From Phycisphaerae bacterium (GTDB lineage Bacteria > Planctomycetota > Phycisphaerae > UBA1845 > Fen-1342): 35,065 nucleotides of DNA. Positions within the stretch are counted from its first letter, which is position 1. The number at the start of each line of letters is the position of its first letter. The stretch is taken from contig JANQFV010000007.1 of assembly GCA_028277645.1 (NCBI GenBank), positions 1 to 35,065 of the forward strand. Reading direction: 5' to 3'. Below, in pieces: positions 22,120-29,825 of the stretch. Both the position numbers and the translations under genes were made by a program. The notes beneath the pieces were generated by a model. It worked only from the letters and a program-made list of their open reading frames with translations. It made no database searches and was not told where the DNA came from.

Positions 22120-22673
22120 TGCGGCTCAGCAAACGCCAGAAGCTGCTTGCCGGCGCACTGGGACTCGCTGGTACCGTGTGGGTCCTGGATTCCATGCTCG
22201 GCCGCGGTGTTCCAACCGCTGCCGCCGGCGCTACGGCTGAACAGCCGACCGTCGACGCGGCGCGGCTACGTTGGAACGACATCGAGCCGGTGATCGCCGA
22301 ATTGACCGTGCGACGGCATGAATCACTCCCGACCGACGGCGAGCCCTCGCGCGATCTGTTCATGCCCGTGGCCGACTCGCGGCAGTGTCTGGCGCTAACG
22401 GAAAGCAAACTGCAACGGGAGATATCCACGAAGGTTCCGGCAGCCCCCGAAGTCACGATCGACTTCGCTGAACTGCACGTTCTTGACGGCGTCGCGCTCG
22501 GTCGCCGCCCGGTGGCCATGGTCGATGGTCGGCTGCTCGCGCTCGGCGCAGAACTCGACGGTTATCGGCTGTCGAAGATCGAGCGCGACCGCGTCGTATT
22601 CGATCCTGTCGACGGCGGATCACCGCAAACGCTGTGGCTACCAACGCCGGATTCGAAGGCCGCGCAGCAGTAG
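22116..22673 (+). CDS. GspC/PilP-like bitopic periplasmic protein
   Basis: This is a 185-residue protein with one N-terminal membrane helix (about 9-27), a disordered Ala-rich linker, and an RDLFMPV segment like the 'R-D/N-P/L-F' box common before the HR/pilot-binding domain of GspC, GspB and PilP proteins. It ends in a small beta-rich domain (LHVLDGVALGRRPVAMVDGRLLALG...YRLSKIERDRVVF) with the 'regulate-meaning-of-G' turn pattern typical of homology-region domains. The position after PilO is where pilP usually stands, and the likely job is contact with the secretin. Unlike classical PilP it has no lipobox. The start overlaps the PilO stop. Sequence alone does not prove the family. Confidence 0.62.
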   Translation: MMRLSKRQKLLAGALGLAGTVWVLDSMLGRGVPTAAAGATAEQPTVDAARLRWNDIEPVIAELTVRRHESLPTDGEPSRDLFMPVADSRQCLALTESKLQREISTKVPAAPEVTIDFAELHVLDGVALGRRPVAMVDGRLLALGAELDGYRLSKIERDRVVFDPVDGGSPQTLWLPTPDSKAAQQ

Positions 22674-22816
22674 CACCCGTTTTATCTGGCGTGATTCGTC
22701 GACGAACCACGATCTCCGAGCAACCCTCGTCAGCGCCCGAACTTGTTGAAGCCGAGGTTCCACGTAGTCGATATTTACACTGCCGGGTAGCCGGTAGGAA
22801 GAAAAAGGGCGAACAA

Positions 22817-22832
22817 CCACACAGTGGTGTGG
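22817..22832 (+). other. Small hairpin in the pilin leader
   Basis: CCACAC and GTGTGG form a 6-base stem with a 4-base AGTG loop, 14 bases before the AGAGGAG ribosome site of the pilin gene. It could stabilise the message or be chance. I see no convincing promoter boxes in the 189-base gap. Confidence 0.3.
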
Positions 22833-22862
22833 ACAAGCCTTTACCCAGAGGAGCTGGTTGTT

Positions 22863-23369
22863 ATGACGCGGACACGCAATCGAATCGGATTCTCGCTCGT
22901 CGAGCTCGTCGTCGTCATTGTCATCATCGGGATTCTAGCGGCGATTGCCGTGCCACGGCTCAGTCGCGGAACAGTGGGTGCGAGCCAGTCGGCACTGGCC
23001 GCCGACCTTGCGATGATGCGTAGCGCGATTTCGTTGTACGCGGCGGAGCACAACGACAAGTTCCCCGGACCCGACGCGGCCGGATTCGTCGCCAAGCTGA
23101 CGGAGTACAGCTCGCTGGCCGGCGCTACACAGGCCACGAAGGACACGACGCACAAGTACGGACCGTACCTACTGGCGATCCCGCCCTGTCCGGTCGGGCC
23201 GGCCGCTGGCACGGACACTGCCGCTGACGTCCTCATTGACAGTTCGAACAGCCCGCCCGTACCGAACGAGACGAACCTCGAAGGCTGGGTCTACAACCCA
23301 AACACTGGTGAGATCTTCCCCAATACGGATGATAAGGACGACAGCGACGTCCCTTTCACAAACTACTAG
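22863..23369 (+). CDS. Major pseudopilin/type IVa pilin-like protein (GspG-like)
   Basis: This is a 168-residue prepilin. A short basic leader MTRTRNRIG is cut after Gly, before FSLVELVVVIVIIGILAAIAVPRLS, with Glu at position +5 as required for assembly. The mature part has the helix continuing to about residue 60 and a small globular head ending in GWVYNPNTGEIFP and an Asp-rich tail (NTDDKDDSD) that could bind calcium as in GspG. The size and the NPNTGEI ending fit T2SS-type major pseudopilins of planctomycetes. AGAGGAG lies nine bases before the ATG. It is preceded by a 189-base gap, probably with its own promoter, and followed by a terminator, so it may be transcribed at a higher level than the rest. 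Confidence 0.9.
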   Translation: MTRTRNRIGFSLVELVVVIVIIGILAAIAVPRLSRGTVGASQSALAADLAMMRSAISLYAAEHNDKFPGPDAAGFVAKLTEYSSLAGATQATKDTTHKYGPYLLAIPPCPVGPAAGTDTAADVLIDSSNSPPVPNETNLEGWVYNPNTGEIFPNTDDKDDSDVPFTNY

Positions 23370-23453
23370 GCATGGGCGGGCAGGTAGGCGAGCCGCTGAG
23401 CAATTGACCGCGGCCGGAACGACCTCCGTCATGACAACATAACCGCAGTAGCT

Positions 23454-23485
23454 GGAGCCGACTCGCCCGAGTCGGCTCCTTTTTC
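23454..23485 (+). terminator. Intrinsic terminator after the pilin gene
   Basis: GGAGCCGACTC (23454-23464) pairs perfectly with GAGTCGGCTCC (23469-23479) over a 4-base loop and is followed by five T and CTTG. It lies 85 bases after the pilin stop and ends the rightward operon before the convergent TPR/secretin genes. Confidence 0.88.
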
Positions 23486-23582
23486 TTGCGCGTGAACCGG
23501 CGCAGCAATCGCACAATGCCGCTTCACGATCAGGTAATGGTCCAAACGGCGGGGAATGAGATGCGCCACGCACAAACTGCCG

Positions 23583-24677
23583 TCACTTGCCGGACGTAAC
23601 ACCGCCCTCGAGAATGCGGCCAGCTATTGGGTTGATCGGATCAAGCCCAATGATCTTGCGCGCGGTAGTGCGAGCCAGGTCTCTATCGCCGCTGCGCCAC
23701 GCCAGCCCGGCGACCAGTTCCAGGGTCACGAGGTCGCGCGGCGCCAGCGATTCCGCCCGTTGGGCAACGCGCAACGCAGTGTCCGTGGCACCCTCTTGCA
23801 CCATCGCACGACACAACAAGCGCAGCGCTGCCACCTGTCGTGGATCCCGCGCCAGGACAAAGCGGGCTGCGTTCTGCGCGTCATCCGTCCGACCCAATGC
23901 CAGGTAACACTCCGCTTGCATCAACCGTAGTCGCACCGGTACGTTCGGGCGCAGCGCATCAACAGTCTCTGTCAGGATCGGCAGGGCTTCTGAATGTCGA
24001 CCGGCGCGGAATATCGCTTGCGCCAAGCGCTCGCGTAGCCCAGCATCCGCGCCATCCGAGTACACCACGCGCTGCCACGCCGTGGCGGAAGCGGGCCAGT
24101 CTCCTGCTCTCTCGTGGCACTCAGCCAGCGCCGCCTGATAGGCACTTGTCCAACCAGATCGCTCGCGGTACCTGGAGAGAAACGCGCGTGCTTCGTCGAT
24201 GTTGTCGAGCTGCAACAGCGCCTGAACGGCTGCAACCATATATGCAATGCCCGCTTCATCTTGCGCACACGCCGCGCGATACTTGACCAGCGCATCACGC
24301 CAGCGCTCCTGCTGCTGGTAGACGATGCCCAGCAGATAGTGCATCTCGGCGTCCGCGTCGTCGCTACGACACGCACTTTCGAGTACGCGCTGCGCCGCGC
24401 CGAGCTCGCCCTGGGCGAGCAGAACGCGTGCGTGCAGGTGCACCAGGCGCGGATTGCCCGGATCCAGCTCGTACGCGACGGCGAGCTCACCGGCCGCGGC
24501 TTCAAAGTTACCCACCTCGAGTTGCTCAGCCGCGAGGCGTGCTTTCACATCGGCCCGTGCCTGATTCCAGCGCGCGGACGCTTCCTCATTCGCGCGGCGT
24601 TGCGGCGTCTCACACCCGCTGAGTGCAAGACCAGCCAGCAGAACCACCAGTCGTGACAGTCGCGGCTCATACTTCAT
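23583..24677 (-). CDS. TPR-repeat lipoprotein (pilotin/PilF-like or Tad-type)
   Basis: This is a 364-residue protein with a lipoprotein signal (MKYEPRLSRLVVLLAGLALSGC, lipobox Cys22), then TPR-like helix pairs across almost the whole length: LAAEQLEVGNFEAAAGELAV, LARVLLAQGELGAAQRVLE, LLGIVYQQQERWRDALVKY, LAQAIFRAGRHSEALPIL, ECYLALGRTDDAQNAARFVL and AGLAWRSGDRDLARTTARKI. About eight to nine repeats can be counted. Its ATG overlaps the secretin stop by four bases, so it is co-translated. In type IV pilus systems a TPR lipoprotein (PilF/PilW) serves secretin assembly; this one is longer than PilF, so the role as pilotin is inference from pairing. Confidence 0.83.
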   Translation of the reverse strand: MKYEPRLSRLVVLLAGLALSGCETPQRRANEEASARWNQARADVKARLAAEQLEVGNFEAAAGELAVAYELDPGNPRLVHLHARVLLAQGELGAAQRVLESACRSDDADAEMHYLLGIVYQQQERWRDALVKYRAACAQDEAGIAYMVAAVQALLQLDNIDEARAFLSRYRERSGWTSAYQAALAECHERAGDWPASATAWQRVVYSDGADAGLRERLAQAIFRAGRHSEALPILTETVDALRPNVPVRLRLMQAECYLALGRTDDAQNAARFVLARDPRQVAALRLLCRAMVQEGATDTALRVAQRAESLAPRDLVTLELVAGLAWRSGDRDLARTTARKIIGLDPINPIAGRILEGGVTSGK

Positions 24678-26524
24678 GACTCGTCGTCTCCCACGGCCTC
24701 GTCGACCCGCCGAACTTTGATGTGCGGACGCCCGAACTGTGGCGGAACATCAGGCGATCCTTCCTTCGCAATCAGATCGAGCAAGAAGGTCCGCATGCGC
24801 GATCCCTCCTCATCCCAGAAGCGCTCCTCCAGAATCCGCTCCTGGAGCTTGAGGGCCGCGAGATGTTTGGGCTGATTGTGAACCGCCATCCGAGCATTAA
24901 GCAGCGCTGCGTCCGTTTGGCCCGCGTCCAGCTTGCGTACCGCCTCGTGGTAGAACGCCTGGGCCAGACGCTCGCGACCGATGCCAAACAAACCGCGCCG
25001 CGTGCCGACACGAATGCGCTCCACGTCGTCGAGCAGCGCCCGGAACTCCGCCTTTTCGGCCGGTGTGTTCTTCAGAACATGGACCGTCAGCAGGATGATC
25101 ACTTCTTCGCGCACGGTCTGGTCGGACTGGCTACCGAGCAGCAGCCCCAGGCCGGGCACATCTCCCAGAAACGGCACCTGACTGCGTGAGCTGACCGTAC
25201 GCTCACGGAAGAGGCCACCGATCAGAATAGTATCTCCGTCCTCGACCAGGATCGCAGTTTGCGCTTCAGTCGTCTCCTCGAACGGCAACTGCGCTGTCGT
25301 GAGTCCGCCATTGCTGTCCTTGGGGTGTACGATCAACCGCACGGTTCCATCATCATTGATCAGCGGACGGAAGCGGATCTGCGTGCCGGTTTCGAGAAAC
25401 TCGACGGTTTGGATCGCCGCCGTCTCTGTCACCGTGGTCGTGAGATAGCCGTCCCGACGACCGACAATCACCTCGCCCACCTGGCGATCCATCGCTACAA
25501 CCTTGGGATTCGCGACGACAACAACATCCGTGACATCTTCCAGGGCGCGCACGAAACCCGCGATGCTGTCGTGGATCAGGCCGAACGTGAAGCCTCCACC
25601 GGTGATGTTGCCAGCGAAATCCGTGTTGATATTGAATGTCGTATCCTGGAGCTGCGCAGACGGCAGGCGCCCGGTGGTCAGGTCCGCGGACGCGTTACTG
25701 GTGCTGCCAACGTCTTGAAAATCCACGCCACCCAGCATCGTGAAGTCGATTCCTAGCTGGTTTGCTTCGTTGAGCGTGGCGCGCAGGATCGTCGCCTCGA
25801 TGAGCACCTGGTGCGGCTGCACGTCGATCTGCGCCAGCACCCCCTCGACGGCCGTGAGTTCATCCGGCCGCGCCGTTACGATCAGGTAATCGCCGCCGGC
25901 AGGACTGAATTCATCTTTCCCGCCACTCTGCTGCCCGCCGGACGCTTCGTCGTCGTTACCACCTTCGACGCACTCGGCGTGCTCGCCCAACACGGCATTA
26001 ACCGCCTTGGCCGCGTCCTTCGCCCGCAAGTACTGCAGCTTGTACACGCGCGTTTCCGGCGGCGGCAACAATACGCCCAGCTCGTCCGGTACCCCAACGA
26101 AAATAGTGTTCTCCGTCATCCAGAACGTGTAGCCGTTAGGCGTCAGTATCGCATCCAGCGCCTGCTCCAACGTGACCGAATACAGGTTGGCTGAGATTAC
26201 ACCGCTCACACTCGACGTGGCGACGATGTTAGCCTGCGCCTGGTACGAGAGCATCTCCAGGATGGCGCTGATATCGCGCTCGCGTACGTGTACGTCGAGC
26301 AACCCAGTTTCGCTCTTCTGAATATCGCCGTTGATCTCTTCTTTCGCCGTCGTACGCATGACATTGGCCAGAATGTCATTGAGCGTGGTGCCGGACTGCG
26401 CCGGCACCAGCGCTGTCGCACACAACACCAGCATCCCCGCCAGCGTTTTCGGACCCCGGTGCTCAACTGAAGGTCCAGATCCCGGCATGCGAGGTACGGA
26501 ACCACGGTTACGACAGGATTTCAT
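24674..26524 (-). CDS. Secretin (PilQ/GspD family)
   Basis: This is a 616-residue outer-membrane channel protein. It has a long basic N-region with a hydrophobic signal ending at about residue 43, an STN-type domain (about 76-144, VRERDISAILEMLSYQAQANI), an N1-like domain (VYKLQYLRAKDAAKAVNAVLG) interrupted by an Asp/Gly/Gln-rich loop, QVLIEATILRATL leading into the secretin core, and the secretin signature VPFLGDVPGLGLLLG at about 450-464 followed by VREEVIILLTVHVLK. A C-terminal helical extension of about 125 residues resembles a TPR unit. By family it oligomerises into the outer-membrane gate for the pilus or secreted proteins. The start is the ATG at 26524; upstream in-frame codons lack a signal peptide. 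It is convergent with the operon ending at 23369. Confidence 0.9.
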   Translation of the reverse strand: MKSCRNRGSVPRMPGSGPSVEHRGPKTLAGMLVLCATALVPAQSGTTLNDILANVMRTTAKEEINGDIQKSETGLLDVHVRERDISAILEMLSYQAQANIVATSSVSGVISANLYSVTLEQALDAILTPNGYTFWMTENTIFVGVPDELGVLLPPPETRVYKLQYLRAKDAAKAVNAVLGEHAECVEGGNDDEASGGQQSGGKDEFSPAGGDYLIVTARPDELTAVEGVLAQIDVQPHQVLIEATILRATLNEANQLGIDFTMLGGVDFQDVGSTSNASADLTTGRLPSAQLQDTTFNINTDFAGNITGGGFTFGLIHDSIAGFVRALEDVTDVVVVANPKVVAMDRQVGEVIVGRRDGYLTTTVTETAAIQTVEFLETGTQIRFRPLINDDGTVRLIVHPKDSNGGLTTAQLPFEETTEAQTAILVEDGDTILIGGLFRERTVSSRSQVPFLGDVPGLGLLLGSQSDQTVREEVIILLTVHVLKNTPAEKAEFRALLDDVERIRVGTRRGLFGIGRERLAQAFYHEAVRKLDAGQTDAALLNARMAVHNQPKHLAALKLQERILEERFWDEEGSRMRTFLLDLIAKEGSPDVPPQFGRPHIKVRRVDEAVGDDES

Positions 26525-26593
26525 GACGATTCTCGTGTTCGCCGCGCGGAATGTCGGCCGTCGCGGGCGCAGGTTACCAATCCCGGCCAACAT

Positions 26594-27148
26594 CGCCGCG
26601 AGCGCGAGTGCCGGGCATCAGACATTCCAGATCTATGATCGGAGTGCCCTGCGGCGCGGGTTCAGGAATCCTTACCGGACGTCTGCCGCTGCGCGGAGAA
26701 GACCTCCCCGTCAAATCAGATCCACAGTGGCCATATCAGCCTGTTGACGACCACACGCGCCTGTGCGGTTGATCCGAGTCGCGCGCAACAGTTGCGCTCT
26801 ACCGTCAACGTGCGATTCTTGCGCCGCCTCCCGAGGGTCCCACGGCCGCGCCAACGCACACACCCGTGGCGAGAACGTGGCGACGCCAGGCGTCGCTATT
26901 GTCGTCGATCCAAGCTATCTGACATCACCTCCCACAGGGCGATATCGCCGTAACCTGCTCGTGATACGACAGTTACAACATGGCCCCGGACCGCACGCGC
27001 CGCACAGGTAAGATCATTGCACAGCGAACGCCACAGTTCGCACGACGACTGCCCGGATGCGTCTGTGCGCCCCGCCTTCCCGACGCGGTTATAGGGCGGT
27101 AAAGTATGGGGTCCTAAACCGGTACGAGCAAAGAGGAAGGGACCTAAC
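26594..27148. other. Divergent intergenic region without a recognised gene
   Basis: About 550 bases lie between the leftward secretin and the rightward amylase gene and should hold both promoters. I looked for tRNA folds, riboswitch cores and short coding frames and saw nothing convincing. Small frames present here are Arg-rich and have no ribosome site. The ribosome site AGAGGAAGGGA at 27131-27141 belongs to the amylase. Confidence 0.5.
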
Positions 27149-29611
27149 ATGCTCAGGCGCCACCTATTTGTGACGGGCATCATTCTGATCGTCAGCTCCA
27201 CAACCGCGCTCGGTGAGAGCGACTGGCCGCCGGCGCCACCGCTCGCGTCCCAAGCCTTCGCGCGTGACGTATTCCCCCTGCCGCCGTCCGTAGCGGCCTC
27301 CGCCGTCGGGGACGAAATCTGGAGCTGCAGCTTCCAATTCTCGCCAGAAACCGACGTCGAGAGCATTGCTGTGGTCGGGACATTTAACGGCTGGGAAGCC
27401 GACCAGAATCCCATGATCGGGCCGGACGAGCGTGGCGCGTGGACGGCGCATATCCGCGTGGATGCCGGCGTCCACGAATACAAGTTCGTCGTCGATCAGG
27501 AGACCTGGCTGGACGATCCCGCGAATCAGGATCGCGTGCCCGATGGCTTCGGCGACTTTAACTCCGTGATCCGTCTCGGCCAGCTCGCGCGCATGAAGCA
27601 ATCGGACGCCACCACCGGCGATGGCAAGATCGACCCGGTGGGGCTTGCCCATCGTCCGCCGCGCGCGCTCTACATCCAACCCGTCGGCGGCGACCAGGTG
27701 TCAATTCGTTACCGCACATTCGCGCGCGATGTGAAGGACGTGTGGCTGGCCATCCGCGGCCAGGACCAGATCCCGATGCGCGTCGTCTCTGAGGGCCCGC
27801 TGTTCACGTTTTACGAGGCAACGGTCGGTATCCCAGCCGGCACAAACAGTCGCTCTCCCAAGGTGCGCAGCTTCGAGTACACTTTTGTGCTCGACGATGG
27901 CGGTGAGCGCGTCGGCGATCCGCACACCTATCGCTATAGCTTCACCGAATCCAGCCTCTTCGATGCCCCAAACTGGGCCAAAGACGCGATCTGGTACCAG
28001 ATCATGCTCGACCGCTTCCGCAACGGCGACACGAGTAACGATCCGGATCCGGTCCGCCCCTGGACCAGCGAATGGTTCACACCCTCAGACTGGGAAGGGC
28101 AGGATGGCCAGACCTTCTATCGCAACTTCGTGTTTGATCGCACGTACGGCGGCGACCTAGCCGGCCTGGAAGAGAAACTGCCCTACCTCAAGGAGCTCGG
28201 CGTCAACGCTATCTATCTCACGCCGATCTTTCAGGGGCCGTCGTATCACAAGTACGACGTCGCGAACTACCTGCACATCGACGAACGCTTCGGCGTGAAG
28301 AACGACTACGAGAAGGTCGCGGCGCAGGAAGATCTGCTGGATCCGTCGACGTGGCAGTGGACCGACAGCGACAAGCGCTTCCTGGCCTTCCTCGACAAGG
28401 CCCACTCGATGGGCTTCAAGGTCATTATTGACGCGGTCTTCAATCACGTCGGCGTCGACCACCCGGCCTTCAAGGACGTGCAAAAGAACAGCCGCCGCTC
28501 GCGTTACGCCGACTGGTTCCACGTGACGTCGTGGCAGCCGTTCGCCTACAAGGGCTGGGCAGGCTTCGCACACATGCCCGAGTTCAAGAAGCGTCGCTAT
28601 GGTTACGCCAGCCCCGATCTCAAGCAGCACCTATTCGACGTGACTCGCCGGTGGATGGACCCCAACGGCGACGGTGACCCCAGCGACGGCATCGACGGCT
28701 GGCGACTGGACGTGCCGGATGAGATCCCGCACCCGTTCTGGGCTGAGTGGCGTCGCCTCGTGAAGGGCATCAACCGCGACGCGCTGATCACCGGCGAGGT
28801 CTGGAACCGCGCCGAGGACTGGCTTGACGGCCGGCATTTTGACGCCGTGATGAACTACGAGTTCGCCAAGGCGGCGGTCTCCTGGATCTTCGACCGCAAG
28901 ACGGCGATCGGCGCTACGGAGCTCGAGTCGCGCTTCGCGGAACTCCGTCTGGCCTATCCCACGGAATCGACGCACATTGTGCAGAACCTCATCGACAGTC
29001 ACGATACGGATCGGCTGGTGTCCATGGCCGCCAATCCAGATCGCATCTACGATCGGCAGAACCGCGTGCAGGACAACAATCCCGAATACGACAACAACAA
29101 ACCCGATCCCGAGTCATACGCGCGGGCCCGCCTCGCCGCACTGCTCCAGATGACGTACGTCGGTACGCCGATGATCTACTACGGCGATGAGGTCGGGATG
29201 TGGGGCGCCGACGATCCCTCGAGCCGGAAGCCAATGCTGTGGAAAGACCTCGAGCCGTACGACGAGCCCGAGGAGAACCACGTCATGGATGAGCAGCTCG
29301 CGTTCTACAAACAGGCCATCGCTTTGCGGAACAACCACCGCGCACTGCGGTCCGGGAACATCCGCACGTTGCTGACCGACAACGATGCCAACACGTGGGC
29401 ATTCATGCGCGCCAACGACGACGAGCAGCTCATCGTCGTGCTGAATGCGTCGAACGAGCCGCAATCGCTCAACGTTCCCACGCCACAAGGCGCGCCGTCG
29501 AATTGGCAGATCGTGTTCGGCGGCGAGGGTTCGGTCACTGCGACCGATCAGGCTGTCGCGCTCGAGGTGGCGCCGATCAGCGGTGTTGTTCTGCAGGCCG
29601 CCACAAACTGA
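27149..29611 (+). CDS. Secreted GH13 alpha-amylase family enzyme (neopullulanase/cyclomaltodextrinase-like) with CBM48
   Basis: This is an 820-residue enzyme. It has a signal peptide (cut near residue 22), an N-terminal CBM48/AMPK-type glycogen-binding domain (about 59-145, VVGTFNGWEADQNPM...HEYKFVVD), a second N-domain as in GH13_20 enzymes (about 170-270), and the (beta/alpha)8 barrel. The barrel carries the conserved regions: DAVFNHVG, GWRLDVPDE (nucleophile Asp521), ITGEVWN (acid/base Glu550), and LIDSHDTDR (Asp619), followed by a C-terminal beta domain. By family it hydrolyses alpha-1,4 (and often alpha-1,6) links in pullulan, cyclodextrins or starch; the exact substrate is not decided. 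It is exported to the periplasm or beyond and could be a substrate of the adjacent secretion machine. AGGAAGGGA precedes the ATG. Confidence 0.9.
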   Translation: MLRRHLFVTGIILIVSSTTALGESDWPPAPPLASQAFARDVFPLPPSVAASAVGDEIWSCSFQFSPETDVESIAVVGTFNGWEADQNPMIGPDERGAWTAHIRVDAGVHEYKFVVDQETWLDDPANQDRVPDGFGDFNSVIRLGQLARMKQSDATTGDGKIDPVGLAHRPPRALYIQPVGGDQVSIRYRTFARDVKDVWLAIRGQDQIPMRVVSEGPLFTFYEATVGIPAGTNSRSPKVRSFEYTFVLDDGGERVGDPHTYRYSFTESSLFDAPNWAKDAIWYQIMLDRFRNGDTSNDPDPVRPWTSEWFTPSDWEGQDGQTFYRNFVFDRTYGGDLAGLEEKLPYLKELGVNAIYLTPIFQGPSYHKYDVANYLHIDERFGVKNDYEKVAAQEDLLDPSTWQWTDSDKRFLAFLDKAHSMGFKVIIDAVFNHVGVDHPAFKDVQKNSRRSRYADWFHVTSWQPFAYKGWAGFAHMPEFKKRRYGYASPDLKQHLFDVTRRWMDPNGDGDPSDGIDGWRLDVPDEIPHPFWAEWRRLVKGINRDALITGEVWNRAEDWLDGRHFDAVMNYEFAKAAVSWIFDRKTAIGATELESRFAELRLAYPTESTHIVQNLIDSHDTDRLVSMAANPDRIYDRQNRVQDNNPEYDNNKPDPESYARARLAALLQMTYVGTPMIYYGDEVGMWGADDPSSRKPMLWKDLEPYDEPEENHVMDEQLAFYKQAIALRNNHRALRSGNIRTLLTDNDANTWAFMRANDDEQLIVVLNASNEPQSLNVPTPQGAPSNWQIVFGGEGSVTATDQAVALEVAPISGVVLQAATN

Positions 29612-29638
29612 CGCAGAGCCGGCACGGCCCAGAGAATA

Positions 29639-29732
29639 CGTCATCCCGAACGTAGTGAGGGATCTGCGTGCGTACGAGCGCAACTGCTCGAACGCACGTA
29701 GATCCTTCTTTCCGTCGGTCGTCGGGGTGACG
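29639..29732. repeat. Long imperfect palindrome (REP/MITE-like)
   Basis: CGTCATCCCGA at the left end pairs with TCGGGGTGACG at the right end; inside, GGATCTGCGTGCG pairs with CGCACGTAGATCC with one mismatch, and GTGCGTACGAG with CTCGAACGCAC. The whole 94-base element folds as one long hairpin. The text 'GTCATCCCGA-CG-AGTGAGGGATCT' is one I recall as a dispersed non-coding repeat in many bacterial genomes. It lies 28 bases after the amylase stop. Confidence 0.75.
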
Positions 29733-29768
29733 AACAGCGTGATAGACGAATGCTCGACCCACCCCCTT

Positions 29769-29796
29769 CCCCTCCCTGCCAGGGAGGGGTGTTTGT
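29769..29796 (+). terminator. Hairpin, probable weak terminator of the amylase gene
   Basis: CCCCTCCCT (29769-29777) and AGGGAGGGG (29781-29789) form a perfect 9-base stem with a GCC loop, followed by TGTTTGT on the plus strand. The T-run is short, so termination may be partial; it could also be one more palindromic repeat. Confidence 0.5.
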
Positions 29797-29825
29797 AATC
29801 TCTCCCTCCCACTGAGGAAAGGTCG

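Noticed and set aside
26594..27148. Possible tRNA or riboswitch
   Set aside because: Looked for acceptor/T-arm patterns and c-di-GMP riboswitch cores; none could be supported.
26896..27483. Minus-strand frame upstream of and over the amylase start
   Set aside because: No ribosome site, low-complexity Ser/Thr/Pro-rich; overlaps the amylase signal peptide and CBM48, which are clear on the plus strand.
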